NCBI GenBank assembly: GCA_023416585.1
Contig: JAEZHM010000134.1
Span: 1-64,000, forward strand
Origin: Bacillota bacterium
GTDB lineage: Bacteria; Bacillota; Clostridia; Christensenellales; Aristaeellaceae
Direction: 5' to 3'
DNA: 64,000 nt
The stretch's first letter is position 1. Every line of letters starts with the position of its first letter. The position numbers and the translations under genes were made by a program. The notes beneath the pieces are model-generated. The model was not told where the DNA came from, did not search any database, and saw only the letters and a program-made list of their open reading frames with translations. Below, piece by piece: positions 24,929-33,236 of the stretch.

Positions 24929-25345
24929 TCATTTGGAAGCCTTGCGGACGCCTACGGTGGTTTTTTCAAAGACCTTCACCAGGCCGTCCAGCCATTCAGG
25001 GAGCGCATAGCCGTTTTCGGCCATCTGCTCTTTCACAAAGGCCGAAAGGGAGTTGGCGTTGACGGTTTCATAGACCATGCTGCCGAAACCCTCGGCCCGC
25101 AGCGCGTCAAAAAGCTCGTCCTTGCGGTCCGGTGCGGCGGAGGCACGGGTGGTGGAGGTGAGGCAGAACATCGTCCCGGCGCGGGTGAAATTCTGCGTTT
25201 CCGTTTCCGCCATTAGGTTGGACAAACGCCAGTCTGTGTTGTCGATATCAGCGTTGACCTGCTTAAGCTCCACCTCCAGCGCCTGCTTACGGTCACGGAG
25301 GGTTTTCAGTTCGTCCGCCAGTTCAAAAATCCGTTCCGTATCCAT
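24929..25345 (-). CDS. Phage protein with N-terminal coiled coil
   Basis: This 138-residue protein starts behind GGGAGGCACCC. Residues 1-45 form a clear coiled coil (ELADELKTLRDRKQALEVEL), followed by a compact alpha/beta region with DELFDALRAEGFGSMVYETV and LSAFVKEQMAENGYALPEWL. It occurs between helicase and replication genes. I do not recognise a family or function; it could be a helicase loader-like or nuclease-inhibitor-like accessory protein, but nothing in the sequence proves that. Confidence 0.6.
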   Translation of the reverse strand: MDTERIFELADELKTLRDRKQALEVELKQVNADIDNTDWRLSNLMAETETQNFTRAGTMFCLTSTTRASAAPDRKDELFDALRAEGFGSMVYETVNANSLSAFVKEQMAENGYALPEWLDGLVKVFEKTTVGVRKASK

Positions 25346-25357
25346 GGGTGCCTCCCA

Positions 25358-26712
25358 TCATGTAAAGGGATTTATACCGCTGCGGGCATCGTCTACCAGG
25401 GCCTTGGCCATATCAGCCTTGTCCTTAAGGGCCTTGAGGACTTTCTCATCCACCGTCCCCCTGGCAGTCAGATAAATATAGGCGCATGCGTTTTTTTGGC
25501 CCACGCGGTGGATACGCGCCTTGGTTTGCTCGAAATTGGACATAGAATAGTCCAGGGAATAAAAGACCATGGTGCTGGCGGCCGTGAGGGTGATGCCCAT
25601 ACCAGCAGTTGCTATCTGCCCAACAAAGACCATGGTTTCCGGGTCTGTTTGGAAGGCTGCCACCTGTTCATCCCGGTTTTTGACCTCGCCCGATATGCGG
25701 GAATACTTGACCTTCCTCTTTTCCAGGAGCTTGCATATGGCGTCCAATTCAGGGACGAACCGGGCAATAATCACCAGCTTACGGCCTTCCTGCATGGTGC
25801 TTTCCAGGATATCCTCCACCGTTTCCAACTTGATGCTGCTGACCTGCTGCGGCCTTGGGGATTCATCCCCGCCCAGGAAACCACCGGTAAGCTGCGAGAG
25901 CCGTAACATCTTGGTCAGTACGTTGGTAGGTGTCACCGTCCCCGATACAAGCTCCGCGAAGCTGTCCCGAACCAAATCCTTGTAAATCTTCGCGGCGGAA
26001 GGCTCCAGGTCCACATGCCTGACGATATCGACGGTTTCCGGCAGGTCCAGGCATTCGGCCTTCGTTGCCCGGAAGGCTATGGAGTGCAGGAGCTTCATGA
26101 ATTCCGGTTCCATGGACCGCTTGAGCACCGGCGTATAATTGCCGTATCCGCACATGTCGAAGAACCGGTTGCGGAATGCGTAGAAGCTCTGCCCGTATAC
26201 GCGGGGATCGGCGAATTTGTACTGGCTGAATACATCCACGGCTTTGTTTGTGATGACTGTCCCGGTAAGCAAGAGCCGGTATTTCGCCTTCGCGCCAAGT
26301 TTGTGCATGGCCTTGGAGGCAGCAATATTATGGGTTTTGATTTTATGGCCCTCGTCTGCAATGACGCAATCCGGTGACCATTTGAGAAGCTCTGCCTCCA
26401 GCCTCCACGCACTTTCGTAATTCACCACCAGCACCTGGAGCGCGGAGCCGTTCATATGCCGGATGGTATCAACCTTCCTGGCGGAGGTGCCCTCCAGTAT
26501 GACGAGGTTGTAGTCGTAGTCGGCAAACTTCTTGAACTCGTCCTCCCATACGCCAAGGATAGAGAGAGGTGCTACAATCAATAGGCGTTGGATGCGGCCA
26601 TGTTGCCAGAGCGTACCGACGATAGCAACCGAGGTGATCGTTTTCCCGGTACCGTTCAACCCATTTCCATAAGTAGAGCAGCGCCCTTACCCGTGGAAGC
26701 GTTCATTTGCAT
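25358..26712 (-). pseudogene. SNF2-type phage helicase, broken in the Walker A region
   Basis: Most of an SF2/SNF2 helicase is present in one frame from 26659 to 25358: VIADEGHKIK (motif II), YRLLLTGT (motif III), LSQLTGGFLGG, and QTKARIHRVGQKNACAYIY (motif VI). The start is damaged. A frame from ATG 26712 reads MQMNASTGKGAALLMEMG and stops, while the other begins GTGKTITSVA without a good start. Removing eight bases (26652-26659) joins them into LLMEMGTGKTITSVAI, the exact helicase motif I. The N-terminus before motif I is also too short for the family. The gene is therefore probably inactive. Confidence 0.75.
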
Positions 26713-27131
26713 CACCACCTTTTCTGCTTGCATGCCATGCCGCATGCTCCTTTTGTGAGGGGAATACCAAGAGGTTTTCCGGTGCATTGTTCTTTTTAAT
26801 TGCCATCCATGTGATGCACGACCTCACCTACATTGAGGGCTCGTCCAAGCATCTGTTCGGCAACAACGCGGTGCTCATGACGTCCAAGTCGCTTTGTATA
26901 GGTTCGGCCTTCGCCTGTACCGCGTAGGACATTCCCGCGCCTGATACGCGATGTCATGACGCCTCCAGGCATGTTCATGGCGTTTTGTGTTTGGTTGAAC
27001 TGGCGTATGCGTTGTGCATTCCATTTGCGAAAATGTGTTAATCAGCAGAAATTGTGTTTATGCATTTCGCATGTGAGTTTTTCGAAGGAATCTCCACACC
27101 AATCGCAAACCGCTAACCTCTTACGGAGCAT
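26697..27131 (-). pseudogene. HNH endonuclease with a nonsense codon and a frameshift
   Basis: The pieces line up as one HNH protein. ATG 27131 behind GAGGGTGATGAAC gives MLRKRLAVCDWCGDSFEKL, then CEMHKHNFC and an in-frame TGA. The same frame continues FRKWNAQRIRQFNQTQ, RGTGEGRTYTKRLGRHEHRV and GEVVHHMDGN, the first part of the HNH motif, and meets TAA. One base less would continue in the next frame as KKNNAPENLLVFPSQKEHAA to a stop at 26697. Two lesions in a 145-codon gene make activity unlikely. It sits at the damaged start of the helicase gene, so a homing-type insertion may have caused both. Confidence 0.75.
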
Positions 27132-27248
27132 GTTCATCACCCTCGTCAAATACGTCAAAAACGCTTAGGACAAAGAGAAACGCCATGATCTGGTGTTCAT
27201 AGAGCTTCGCCCGGACCGGGGGAGCCGCGTTTTCGTTCGTGCTCATAG

Positions 27249-27437
27249 CTATGACACCTCCGATTGCTCGATGATGTTCACTGAATCAACCGAGCCGCCG
27301 GGCATGAGTACGACAACCTTGTGCCTGCCACCAAAAAGCAATCGCCACAGCCATGCGGACAGTGGGCGCGTCCGGCACTCTAGGATCGGGCCAGCGGGAT
27401 CACGGCCTTTCAGGTCGATTCGGATGTTGTGCTTCAT
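27249..27437 (-). CDS. Small basic phage protein
   Basis: This 62-residue protein starts MKHNIRIDLKGRD behind AAAGGACGGAATCC. It has a basic middle with RPLSAWLWRLLFGGRHKVVV and a short acidic end. No family is recognised. The start at 27437 was chosen for its ribosome binding site; the frame is open to 27491. It lies between the sigma-like gene and the broken HNH gene. Confidence 0.45.
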   Translation of the reverse strand: MKHNIRIDLKGRDPAGPILECRTRPLSAWLWRLLFGGRHKVVVLMPGGSVDSVNIIEQSEVS

Positions 27438-27507
27438 ATGGATTCCGTCCTTTCCGGAGGGTATATTTTTGTCCCTCCACCCATAGGCCATGAGAAAGGG
27501 TGAAGGT

Positions 27508-27918
27508 CTACAGCGTTTTAAGAAATTCTTTTATTTTTTCTCTTGTCCGCCAAGCGTTTTGCTTCACGCTCTTTTCCGTTATCCCGAGCCGAGTGGCATA
27601 TTCAGACTGGGAGACGGGCTTTTCAGAAAGATACAACGCATGTATCAAAGCGCGCTGCTTGGGCCTAAGCTTATCGAGCGCCTTGCGCAGCAGAGCGGAA
27701 TCCATTTCGCATTCAAATATGGCTTGCAATTCTGCATCCTCCACTGCCAACCAGTCCGCGCCACCGTCCTTACCGGTTTCCAAAGGAACATGCCTTCTTG
27801 TATTGGCATGGTCGTTGTTGTATTCCAGCCGGTCTTCGTTTTTTAGAAGTGCCTCCAATTCCTCGGATACCTCAATGCTCATGGATTCCCCGGTAACGAA
27901 TTTGTACGTATACTTCAC
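27508..27918 (-). CDS. Sigma-70 region-4-like phage regulator
   Basis: This is a 136-residue protein with an acidic N-terminal half and a C-terminal helix-turn-helix of the sigma region-4 type: LDKLRPKQRALIHALYLSEK, PVSQSEYATRLGITEKSVK, NAWRTREKIKEFL. It lacks regions 1-3, so it is either an RNA polymerase-binding regulator or a DNA-binding protein rather than a full sigma factor. It starts at GTG 27918, behind AGGAG. It is near the upstream end of the minus-strand phage replication genes and may control them. The intergenic hairpin at 27966-28008 insulates it from the small gene upstream. Confidence 0.75.
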   Translation of the reverse strand: MKYTYKFVTGESMSIEVSEELEALLKNEDRLEYNNDHANTRRHVPLETGKDGGADWLAVEDAELQAIFECEMDSALLRKALDKLRPKQRALIHALYLSEKPVSQSEYATRLGITEKSVKQNAWRTREKIKEFLKTL

Positions 27919-27965
27919 CTGGCTTTGCTCCTATCGTCGTTCGGAGCAAAGCCGTTTCAGCGCAC

Positions 27966-28008
27966 AAAAAAAGACCGGAGCAAGCTGAAAACAGCTTTAC
28001 TCCGGTCT
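27966..28008 (-). terminator. Strong Rho-independent terminator
   Basis: A long stem (AGACCGGAG paired with CTCCGGTCT, then AAGCTG with CAGCTT, loop of four) is followed on the minus strand by TTTTTTT. It terminates the small zinc-ribbon gene at 28089-28277. Confidence 0.85.
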
Positions 28009-28088
28009 GGTGTGGCTGCAAGGACGGTAAATTGCCTTGGCCCAAAGTGACTCAGTCAGTAAAACGACTGCCTACCCGGACACACGCT

Positions 28089-28277
28089 CTAGCAACGTCG
28101 TGTGTGCAAGACAGGTCTTTTATATGCGGTTCCTCGCGTTGCGGTCATTGTTTTAACATCTACCTGAAAGAAACGACTGCATGCATGACAGCGGCAGGAG
28201 ACTTTCACCTCACCGTGCCCTTCCACTACAACAATGCCTTTTTGGCACCACGGACAAGTTGCATTCTCGATTTTCAT
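28089..28277 (-). CDS. Small zinc-ribbon protein
   Basis: This 62-residue protein opens MKIENATCPWCQKGIVVVEG and has a second pair in VSCRCHACSRFFQVDV, so CPWC and CHAC form a zinc ribbon of the kind found in small clostridial proteins of unknown role. The C-terminal part is basic. It is the rightmost gene that can be linked to the prophage. No integrase or repressor is seen on this side. Confidence 0.65.
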   Translation of the reverse strand: MKIENATCPWCQKGIVVVEGHGEVKVSCRCHACSRFFQVDVKTMTATRGTAYKRPVLHTRRC

Positions 28278-28412
28278 GTACTGTCTTCATCCTTCCGTAT
28301 AGCCCAGAGTATCACGATCACCCCTCATATTTCTTTTGCAGTCTTCGCCGATTCATTATTGGTTGTCACCTGACTATCATGTACATCTATTGCTTTGATA
28401 TCAAAAACGGTG

Positions 28413-28601
28413 TTAGCATGTAAGCCTACTCTGGGTTCTATTGGTAATAAATTTGATATTGTTCCGTAAGCCTTCTATCCTACCCTGCGCTGCCTGATAA
28501 ACTCGATGCTCATCAGCCTGACCTTTGCAGAGAGGAGAGAAACACGGAAGGTATATACCAACTCCATAGGCGAGCTCAAATAGGATAGTCCGAATTGTCA
28601 T
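28413..28601 (-). CDS. Possible small protein, unknown
   Basis: This 62-codon frame has a plausible AGGAGCGG site eight bases before ATG 28601. It starts MTIRTILFELAYGVGIYLP and ends with a basic segment. No family is recognised and codon use does not settle it. The region 28278-28756 otherwise shows no gene; the frame could be accidental. Confidence 0.25.
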   Translation of the reverse strand: MTIRTILFELAYGVGIYLPCFSPLCKGQADEHRVYQAAQGRIEGLRNNIKFITNRTQSRLTC

Positions 28602-28756
28602 CTGTTTCCGCTCCTATCCAAATTTGATGATAGCTACATGGAAAATTATTTCGCTATCCAAGGTATACATATCGGACTGAGGATGGCTGATAATTGATCC
28701 CACAGAAAAGGCGCCACCCCATGCTATGTATGGTGGTGCCATAGACAGAGCCACTA

Positions 28757-29164
28757 TCAATAGGTCCGGGTGTTCGAATACCTGACAATAATGTACCCGT
28801 CTGCATTAAATGTCGCCTTGATACGGTATGTGCCCGTCCCGATATTCGCCGAGTAATTCATAGAAGCGGAATACCCGAATGTATTCGTATTGACCTTGCT
28901 AGGAGACGTCAGGCTGCCCAGGCTGATCCATCCACCGCCTTCATATTTTTCCAGCCAGCAGGAACTCACATAAATTGAGCCCTTGATTTCATAGGTGGTT
29001 GCGTCGAAGGCAGCCGTTTTAGTCGTCATCAGGGAAATGGTTGCCGAATCAAAGACGGAATCCGCATAAGGTACGATCTCTCCAGCGGTAGCAGACACAG
29101 TGAAAGAAAAAAGGAGAACTGTCGAAAGGACCAGGAGTATAAACCGATACATATAGGTTTTCAT
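28757..29164 (-). CDS. Secreted small beta-rich protein
   Basis: This 135-residue protein has a clear signal peptide (MKTYMYRF followed by LLVLSTVLLFSFTVSATA, cleavage near ATAGE). The mature part of about 107 residues is rich in Ser, Thr, Tyr and Gly with alternating strands, including SIYVSSCWLEKYEGGGWISL and SASMNYSANIGTGTYRIKAT. It has one cysteine. It overlaps the anti-sigma-like gene by four bases and is probably co-transcribed with the ECF sigma factor. The pattern is reminiscent of DUF6147-like secreted proteins, but I cannot be sure. It may be the output of the sigma pathway. Confidence 0.65.
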   Translation of the reverse strand: MKTYMYRFILLVLSTVLLFSFTVSATAGEIVPYADSVFDSATISLMTTKTAAFDATTYEIKGSIYVSSCWLEKYEGGGWISLGSLTSPSKVNTNTFGYSASMNYSANIGTGTYRIKATFNADGYIIVRYSNTRTY

Positions 29165-30039
29165 GGTGAGATACCTCCTCCTATTGATATTATGATATTT
29201 TGCATGACATCAGGTTCAACTGACCCGGTCAAGGTAAAGACCTTCAAACCATCATGCCAAATGTATTTAGTTTTCTCCACGTTTTGGGTTAAGTAAACAT
29301 TCCTGTCGCCTAAAGCAATCTGCGACCCATCCTCATTCTGTTCGAAGGAGGCAAAGGCATTCTCCGCATCGCTATAGGTACGGATCTCAAAAAGCAAGGT
29401 CCCTTTTTCCCCATTGCTCTGTGCAAAGGAGGCAGTGAATCGACTGTATCCATCACCCATAGATACATAGTAGTACTTTGCTTCCCATCCTACCGGAAGC
29501 CATGTTGGCATTTGTGGTTGGTACCCCAGGAATGTGGTCGCGTCTGACAAATTGGTAGTTGTGAGGTCTTTCGGATCGTTCTCTACAGCGGCAGTACCTT
29601 TTTGGATGATATCTGTTTCAACAGCTTGTCCTTGGATCACATACTGTTGGCCGTCGTTGGTTGAATTGCTGTTGAGCCATCCCCGGTTGAGTAAACCGTC
29701 ACCTACGACAGCAAGGATTAGTATTACGGCAGCGGTGGTACATAACCTTGCGGTTACCCGTGCAATGCTACGGTGCTTTTGATATCGCATAAGCTTTGCC
29801 ATAACCGCTTCCCGGTTCGCTGTAATGCTGCTGATGTATGGCGTCATGCCACCAGTTTGAATCTCCCACAAGAGATCCTGGCAGACTGAAACCAACCTCA
29901 CATTAGCCGGAGAATCCGTTTTGGCCCATTCGTTTTCTATTGCTGTGATCAGCCTTCCTTCCATTTCAGCATAAGTCAATGATCCATCTTGAATGGCATA
30001 TTTTATTTCCAACACCTTCCGGGATTGATCGCCATTCAT
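29161..30039 (-). CDS. DUF4367-type membrane anti-sigma-like protein
   Basis: This 292-residue protein has one transmembrane helix at about residues 100-116 (AAVILILAVVGDGLL). The cytoplasmic part, residues 1-95, is helical and probably holds the sigma factor. The outside part, from residue 130, contains the DUF4367 pattern: FLGYQPQMPTWLPVGWEAKY, then a beta domain with LFEIRTYSDAENAFASF and KYIWHDGLKVFTLTGSV. Such proteins sense an envelope signal and release an ECF sigma factor. The gene follows the sigma gene with four bases between, typical of a sigma/anti-sigma pair. Confidence 0.8.
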   Translation of the reverse strand: MNGDQSRKVLEIKYAIQDGSLTYAEMEGRLITAIENEWAKTDSPANVRLVSVCQDLLWEIQTGGMTPYISSITANREAVMAKLMRYQKHRSIARVTARLCTTAAVILILAVVGDGLLNRGWLNSNSTNDGQQYVIQGQAVETDIIQKGTAAVENDPKDLTTTNLSDATTFLGYQPQMPTWLPVGWEAKYYYVSMGDGYSRFTASFAQSNGEKGTLLFEIRTYSDAENAFASFEQNEDGSQIALGDRNVYLTQNVEKTKYIWHDGLKVFTLTGSVEPDVMQNIIISIGGGISP

Positions 30040-30043
30040 CTTT

Positions 30044-30646
30044 TTAACCCCTCCACCTTGTATAGTGCATGAGACGTATAAAAACGTACTGTGCTATTGA
30101 AAAAAAGATAATTTTTCCGAAAAGCTGCTGGATCTTTTTCCGGATCCTTCTAACCCCTGACTCAATAGCGCCTTTTGTCAGACCATTCAGTTCAGCGGTT
30201 TCCAGGGCAGTGCGGTTATTGATGAAATGGTCCCGAAAAATGTTTCTTTCCTTGGGTGACAGAACCTCATATACCATATCGATCATATCTTGCATATCGT
30301 TTTTGCAAATCCAACGTTCAAAAGCGTTTATTCCATGATCCATTCCTGAAAACTCGGCGGCATCCATTAGGCCCACCGGATGCTCATTTTGATACTTGTG
30401 TTTGCGCAATACAGACATCAGGTAGTTTCTACTGGCAATGATAAGCCATCCGGCGATATTGGGGTGCGTTTTAAGTGTGTCATAATTGCGATACGCTTTT
30501 ATGAACGTTTCCTGAATGCAATCATCTACCAAAGTTAAAAACTTGGGATCATGACGGATATACCGAATGCAGTCTTTCCTTAGCGCCGTATAGTACTCTG
30601 AAAATAGCATCGCGATAAATTCATTTCTCTCGGTTTCGAAGGCCAT
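30044..30646 (-). CDS. ECF-type RNA polymerase sigma factor
   Basis: This 200-residue protein has region 2 (LVDDCIQETFIKAYRNYDTL, LIIASRNYLMSVLRKHK) and region 4 (LSPKERNIFRDHFINNRTAL, ETAELNGLTKGAIESGVRR). A C-terminal extension of about 30 residues is hydrophobic (IIFFSIAQYVFIRLMHY), unusual for an ECF factor and perhaps a membrane contact or regulatory tail. It is the first gene of a three-gene operon with the anti-sigma-like and secreted proteins, so it probably activates its own operon. Confidence 0.85.
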   Translation of the reverse strand: MAFETERNEFIAMLFSEYYTALRKDCIRYIRHDPKFLTLVDDCIQETFIKAYRNYDTLKTHPNIAGWLIIASRNYLMSVLRKHKYQNEHPVGLMDAAEFSGMDHGINAFERWICKNDMQDMIDMVYEVLSPKERNIFRDHFINNRTALETAELNGLTKGAIESGVRRIRKKIQQLFGKIIFFSIAQYVFIRLMHYTRWRG

Positions 30647-31059
30647 CTATACAGTTCTCCTTCACTATTCGCTTTGTACAACAAAAAGAGGCCATGACTT
30701 GCCTATCTCTGTTAATTTTTGTAATTCTTTGATTATTCCAGACAGTTATAAAAGTATTTGGGAACATGTGAATCACTTTGGCAGCTCCACAAAATAGTGC
30801 TAGAGACTTCGCTACAGCTCTGTGCATTACTATGGTGACAACCGCCTCTTTCCCATATAACGACCTGCTTGAATATAATAAACGTATGTGAGCAAGTCAA
30901 CCGGTAAATAAAGGTATGGTTTGAATATTGGGTTTCATAAATGTCCGATTTATTACAATCTATATATCAAGATGAAAAGATGAATTGACCCTGATAAGTC
31001 CGTCGCCGTTTGCGTCTAGCTGATTGACTGTCTTGAAGCAAGATATGAAGGGATATCTT

Positions 31060-31155
31060 GTGCCAAAGACGAAATATGTCATCAAGCTAACTGATACGCT
31101 TAAACGGAGCGTAAAAAATCTTTACGTTGATAATCCGCTCGTTAGGTGGTATTAG
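31060..31155 (+). pseudogene. Possible IS630-type transposase N-terminal scrap
   Basis: A 31-codon frame reads MPKTKYVIKLTDTLKRSVKN (GTG start) before a stop, similar to the opening of IS630-family transposases. The rest of the gene is missing. The surrounding gap 30647-31187 shows nothing else that I can support. Confidence 0.3.
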
Positions 31156-31187
31156 TGATCAAATCAATGATTACTGTACTTTTGAAA

Positions 31188-31333
31188 GAGCTTGCTTTCC
31201 ACCCATGAATGTATAAGCTGATAGTGCTTCAAGGCATGGCCTACAACAACGAACGGAGGAACAAATCATGGAAATGGGCAAGCTCACAGCAAGCCATATT
31301 AACATAGAATCCGGCCACAGTGCCGGATTTTCG
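31188..31333 (+). repeat. Collapsed copy of the 47.1-47.8 kb gene region
   Basis: The segment matches 47133-47240 in its upstream part (GAGCTTGCTTTCCACCC, then TAAGCTGA) and in the start of the gene (ATG GAAATGGG.AAGCT). It then jumps directly to a terminator like the one after that gene (31308-31333 versus 47760-47788). Nearly the whole reading frame, about 500 bases, is absent here. The two copies are in the same orientation and bracket the HXS and Qat genes. Confidence 0.7.
31308..31333 (+). terminator. Rho-independent terminator of the collapsed gene copy
   Basis: AATCCGGC and GCCGGATT form an 8-bp stem with a 6-base loop followed by TTCG. It matches in place and form the terminator after the complete gene at 47.7 kb. 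Confidence 0.6.
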
Positions 31334-31400
31334 TGTCTTAGAAGGGAAGGGCCCTTTCTGTCAGACGGAGAACGGATCAAGGTGGGGTGTTGTCTATTAC

Positions 31401-31610
31401 CTATTCCCAGAGCTTATTAATCAGATCATTAATTCGTTCGCGTCGGTCTGCGTTTTTATCATCATCGATATATAGTCCGTTTTCAAATATTAGGCGAGAT
31501 CCTTCTTTTAAACCTAACGGAAGCTGAGATAATGATATATTATGCATACTCATATCCTCAGCTTCGCATACAGCATATTCTCCCTCTATTCGATCAACAA
31601 TGTATTTCAT
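31401..31610 (-). CDS. DUF3006 family protein
   Basis: This 69-residue protein, MKYIVDRIEGEYAVCEAED, is of the DUF3006 type: a small beta-barrel followed by an acidic helix (DRRERINDLINKLWE). The start at 31610 lies behind AAGGAGTGTAT. DUF3006 genes are commonly found directly next to ComEC-like metallo-beta-lactamase-fold genes, as here (nine bases after the MBL stop). The function is unknown; the partnership is the best clue. Confidence 0.85.
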   Translation of the reverse strand: MKYIVDRIEGEYAVCEAEDMSMHNISLSQLPLGLKEGSRLIFENGLYIDDDKNADRRERINDLINKLWE

Positions 31611-31619
31611 ATACACTCC

Positions 31620-32855
31620 TTATGGATCACAATTTTTGCAGGGCCGATAACCTGCATCGATCGCTGCACTGCGGGAATTGAAATAGACACGGTTCTTTTC
31701 TGCAGGCAGAGTACTACACGACGGCCGGTGAAAAATCTTTGAATTTTTATTACCAATATAACGTGATGATCCACCTGTACTTTTTTCTGGCTTTGGGGTT
31801 GGAGTAGCCGATAATACTTCGGACGCTTCTGCTACAGAGAGTATTGTTAGAAGATCTCCGCGGATATATCCAGATGCCCCGCTTACTTCGACCTGGTACC
31901 ACGTTACACCCGATACAACAGAGCTATCAACAATGGTTACTAATGCCCCTTCTTTAAGCGTGGTGACCTTTTTTGCCTTGGTGGAAGCAGAATCCCGGAC
32001 ATTTACGCTACCTGTGTTTGTGCGAGCTACTAAGGTCTCCTTCAGGCGTTTTAAGGCACTACCGTCTGATGTGAATGTAATCGTACCATCCAGATCGATG
32101 CGCAATATTGTTGTGCCGGCAGCTTTAAGCCTTGCCAACGTCTCAGCGTGCGGGTGCCCATAATCATTACCTTCGCCGCAGCTGATGATAGCCCATGATG
32201 GGGTTACGGCGGCAAGAAAAGCATCGGAACTGGACGTATCGCTTCCATGATGTGCAACCTTTAAAACGTCAGCATCCACATTTGATTTACTTTGCAACAA
32301 CTCATTTTCAACCAGTGTTTCGGCATCGCCCATAAAGAGGAAACTGGTCTCACCGTAATCGATCCGAAGAACAATGCTGTAATTATTAAGGTCATCGTAA
32401 GTCTGACTGATCGGCGCTAAGACAGTTATTTTCGCATTGCCAAGATCATATTTTGTTCCTGGTGTCGGCGCTGTGACCTTTAAGCCTTTAGCCTGGATTG
32501 CCAATAAAAGACCTTCAAAGGTCTGAGTCTCGGACATGGCTTTGGGCATCCAAATGGATCCCACAGGATATTTGGCGATCACATCAGCCATACCGCCAAT
32601 ATGATCTTCATGTGGATGGGTGCCTATGACTATATCAAGTTTATTAATCCCAGATGCGGCGAGATAGGATAATAGGGCATCGGAGCTCTCATTCGGACCG
32701 GCATCAATGAGCATGTTTTGCCCATCGGCCTGTACAAGTGCAGAATCACCCTGGCCGACATCAAAAAATGTCACTGACATATCAGCTGTTGCAATAATAG
32801 GAACAAACACTAAAGCGATAATGAGGACAAGTATGTTTCGTTTTAAGCTTCGCAT
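31620..32855 (-). CDS. Secreted ComEC-like metallo-beta-lactamase-fold hydrolase
   Basis: This 411-residue protein has a signal peptide (NILVLIIALVFVPIIATADM). An MBL domain of the ComEC/Rec2 type follows: VTFFDVGQGDSALVQ, then IGTHPHEDHIGGM (the metal-binding HxHxDH), SFLFMGDAE and KVAHHGSDTSSSDAF, about residues 28-265. Next is a bacterial SH3-like domain (VNVRDSASTKAKKVTTLKEG), then a C-terminal Cys-rich module, FHRPSCSTLPAEKNRV to YRPCKNCDP, resembling an Ada-type metal-binding fold. The likely role is extracellular nuclease or phosphodiesterase action at the cell wall. Start ATG 32855 follows AAGGAGGGACATAC. Confidence 0.87.
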   Translation of the reverse strand: MRSLKRNILVLIIALVFVPIIATADMSVTFFDVGQGDSALVQADGQNMLIDAGPNESSDALLSYLAASGINKLDIVIGTHPHEDHIGGMADVIAKYPVGSIWMPKAMSETQTFEGLLLAIQAKGLKVTAPTPGTKYDLGNAKITVLAPISQTYDDLNNYSIVLRIDYGETSFLFMGDAETLVENELLQSKSNVDADVLKVAHHGSDTSSSDAFLAAVTPSWAIISCGEGNDYGHPHAETLARLKAAGTTILRIDLDGTITFTSDGSALKRLKETLVARTNTGSVNVRDSASTKAKKVTTLKEGALVTIVDSSVVSGVTWYQVEVSGASGYIRGDLLTILSVAEASEVLSATPTPKPEKSTGGSSRYIGNKNSKIFHRPSCSTLPAEKNRVYFNSRSAAIDAGYRPCKNCDP

Positions 32856-32954
32856 GTATGTCCCTCCTTGATATCCTTTCCCATATTATACCTTGTGATT
32901 TGGTGAAAAGATAGCACATAAAACGGAATTATTGACAGCTAACGGGATATATGG

Positions 32955-32984
32955 TTGCAATAAGAGACCCTTATGCTGTAAAAT
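32955..32984 (+). promoter_or_regulatory. Candidate promoter of the HXS operon
   Basis: TTGCAA (32955-32960) and TAAAAT (32979-32984) are 18 bases apart, about 250 bases upstream of the first HXS gene. The same arrangement, TTGCGA, 18 bases, TAAAAT then GGAAA, precedes the qat operon at 42096. A transposase remnant lies between this promoter and the genes. Confidence 0.4.
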
Positions 32985-33108
32985 GGAAAAAGGATTTGGA
33001 AAAATAAATAGATAGTTGGCAACGTTATGAACAAGAAAAAAAGTATCGAATGGAGAGAAAACCATAAGGTGGATTGTGCTGGCGTTTAAGATGGCAAGGC
33101 TTTGCTGC

Positions 33109-33204
33109 TTAGCCAATGCCCAAAGTCAGCACATTGGTATCAGCCGCGGAAGAAACACAAAAATCCATGCCGTTGTAGATGCCTTGGGTAACCCTATACA
33201 TTGA
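33109..33204 (+). pseudogene. IS5-type transposase remnant
   Basis: The 31 codons read LANAQSQHIGISRGRNTKIH and VVDALGNPIH before a stop, the well-known middle block (GRSRGGxxTKIHAVVDALGNP) of IS5-family transposases. No inverted repeats or other parts are visible. It ends 32 bases before the first HXS gene, so the insertion sequence may have delivered or cut the left edge of the operon. Confidence 0.6.
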
Positions 33205-33236
33205 TTATGGGAAGAATTAATTAGGAGATAGTTGAA

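Noticed and set aside
28413..28601. Transposase fragment
   Set aside because: The sequence GRIEGLRNNIKFI faintly resembles a transposase end, but the similarity is too short, so it is listed only as a possible small protein.
32886..33116. Minus-strand ORF of 76 codons
   Set aside because: It overlaps the candidate HXS promoter and the IS5 remnant on the other strand, has no ribosome binding site and shows no recognisable protein pattern.
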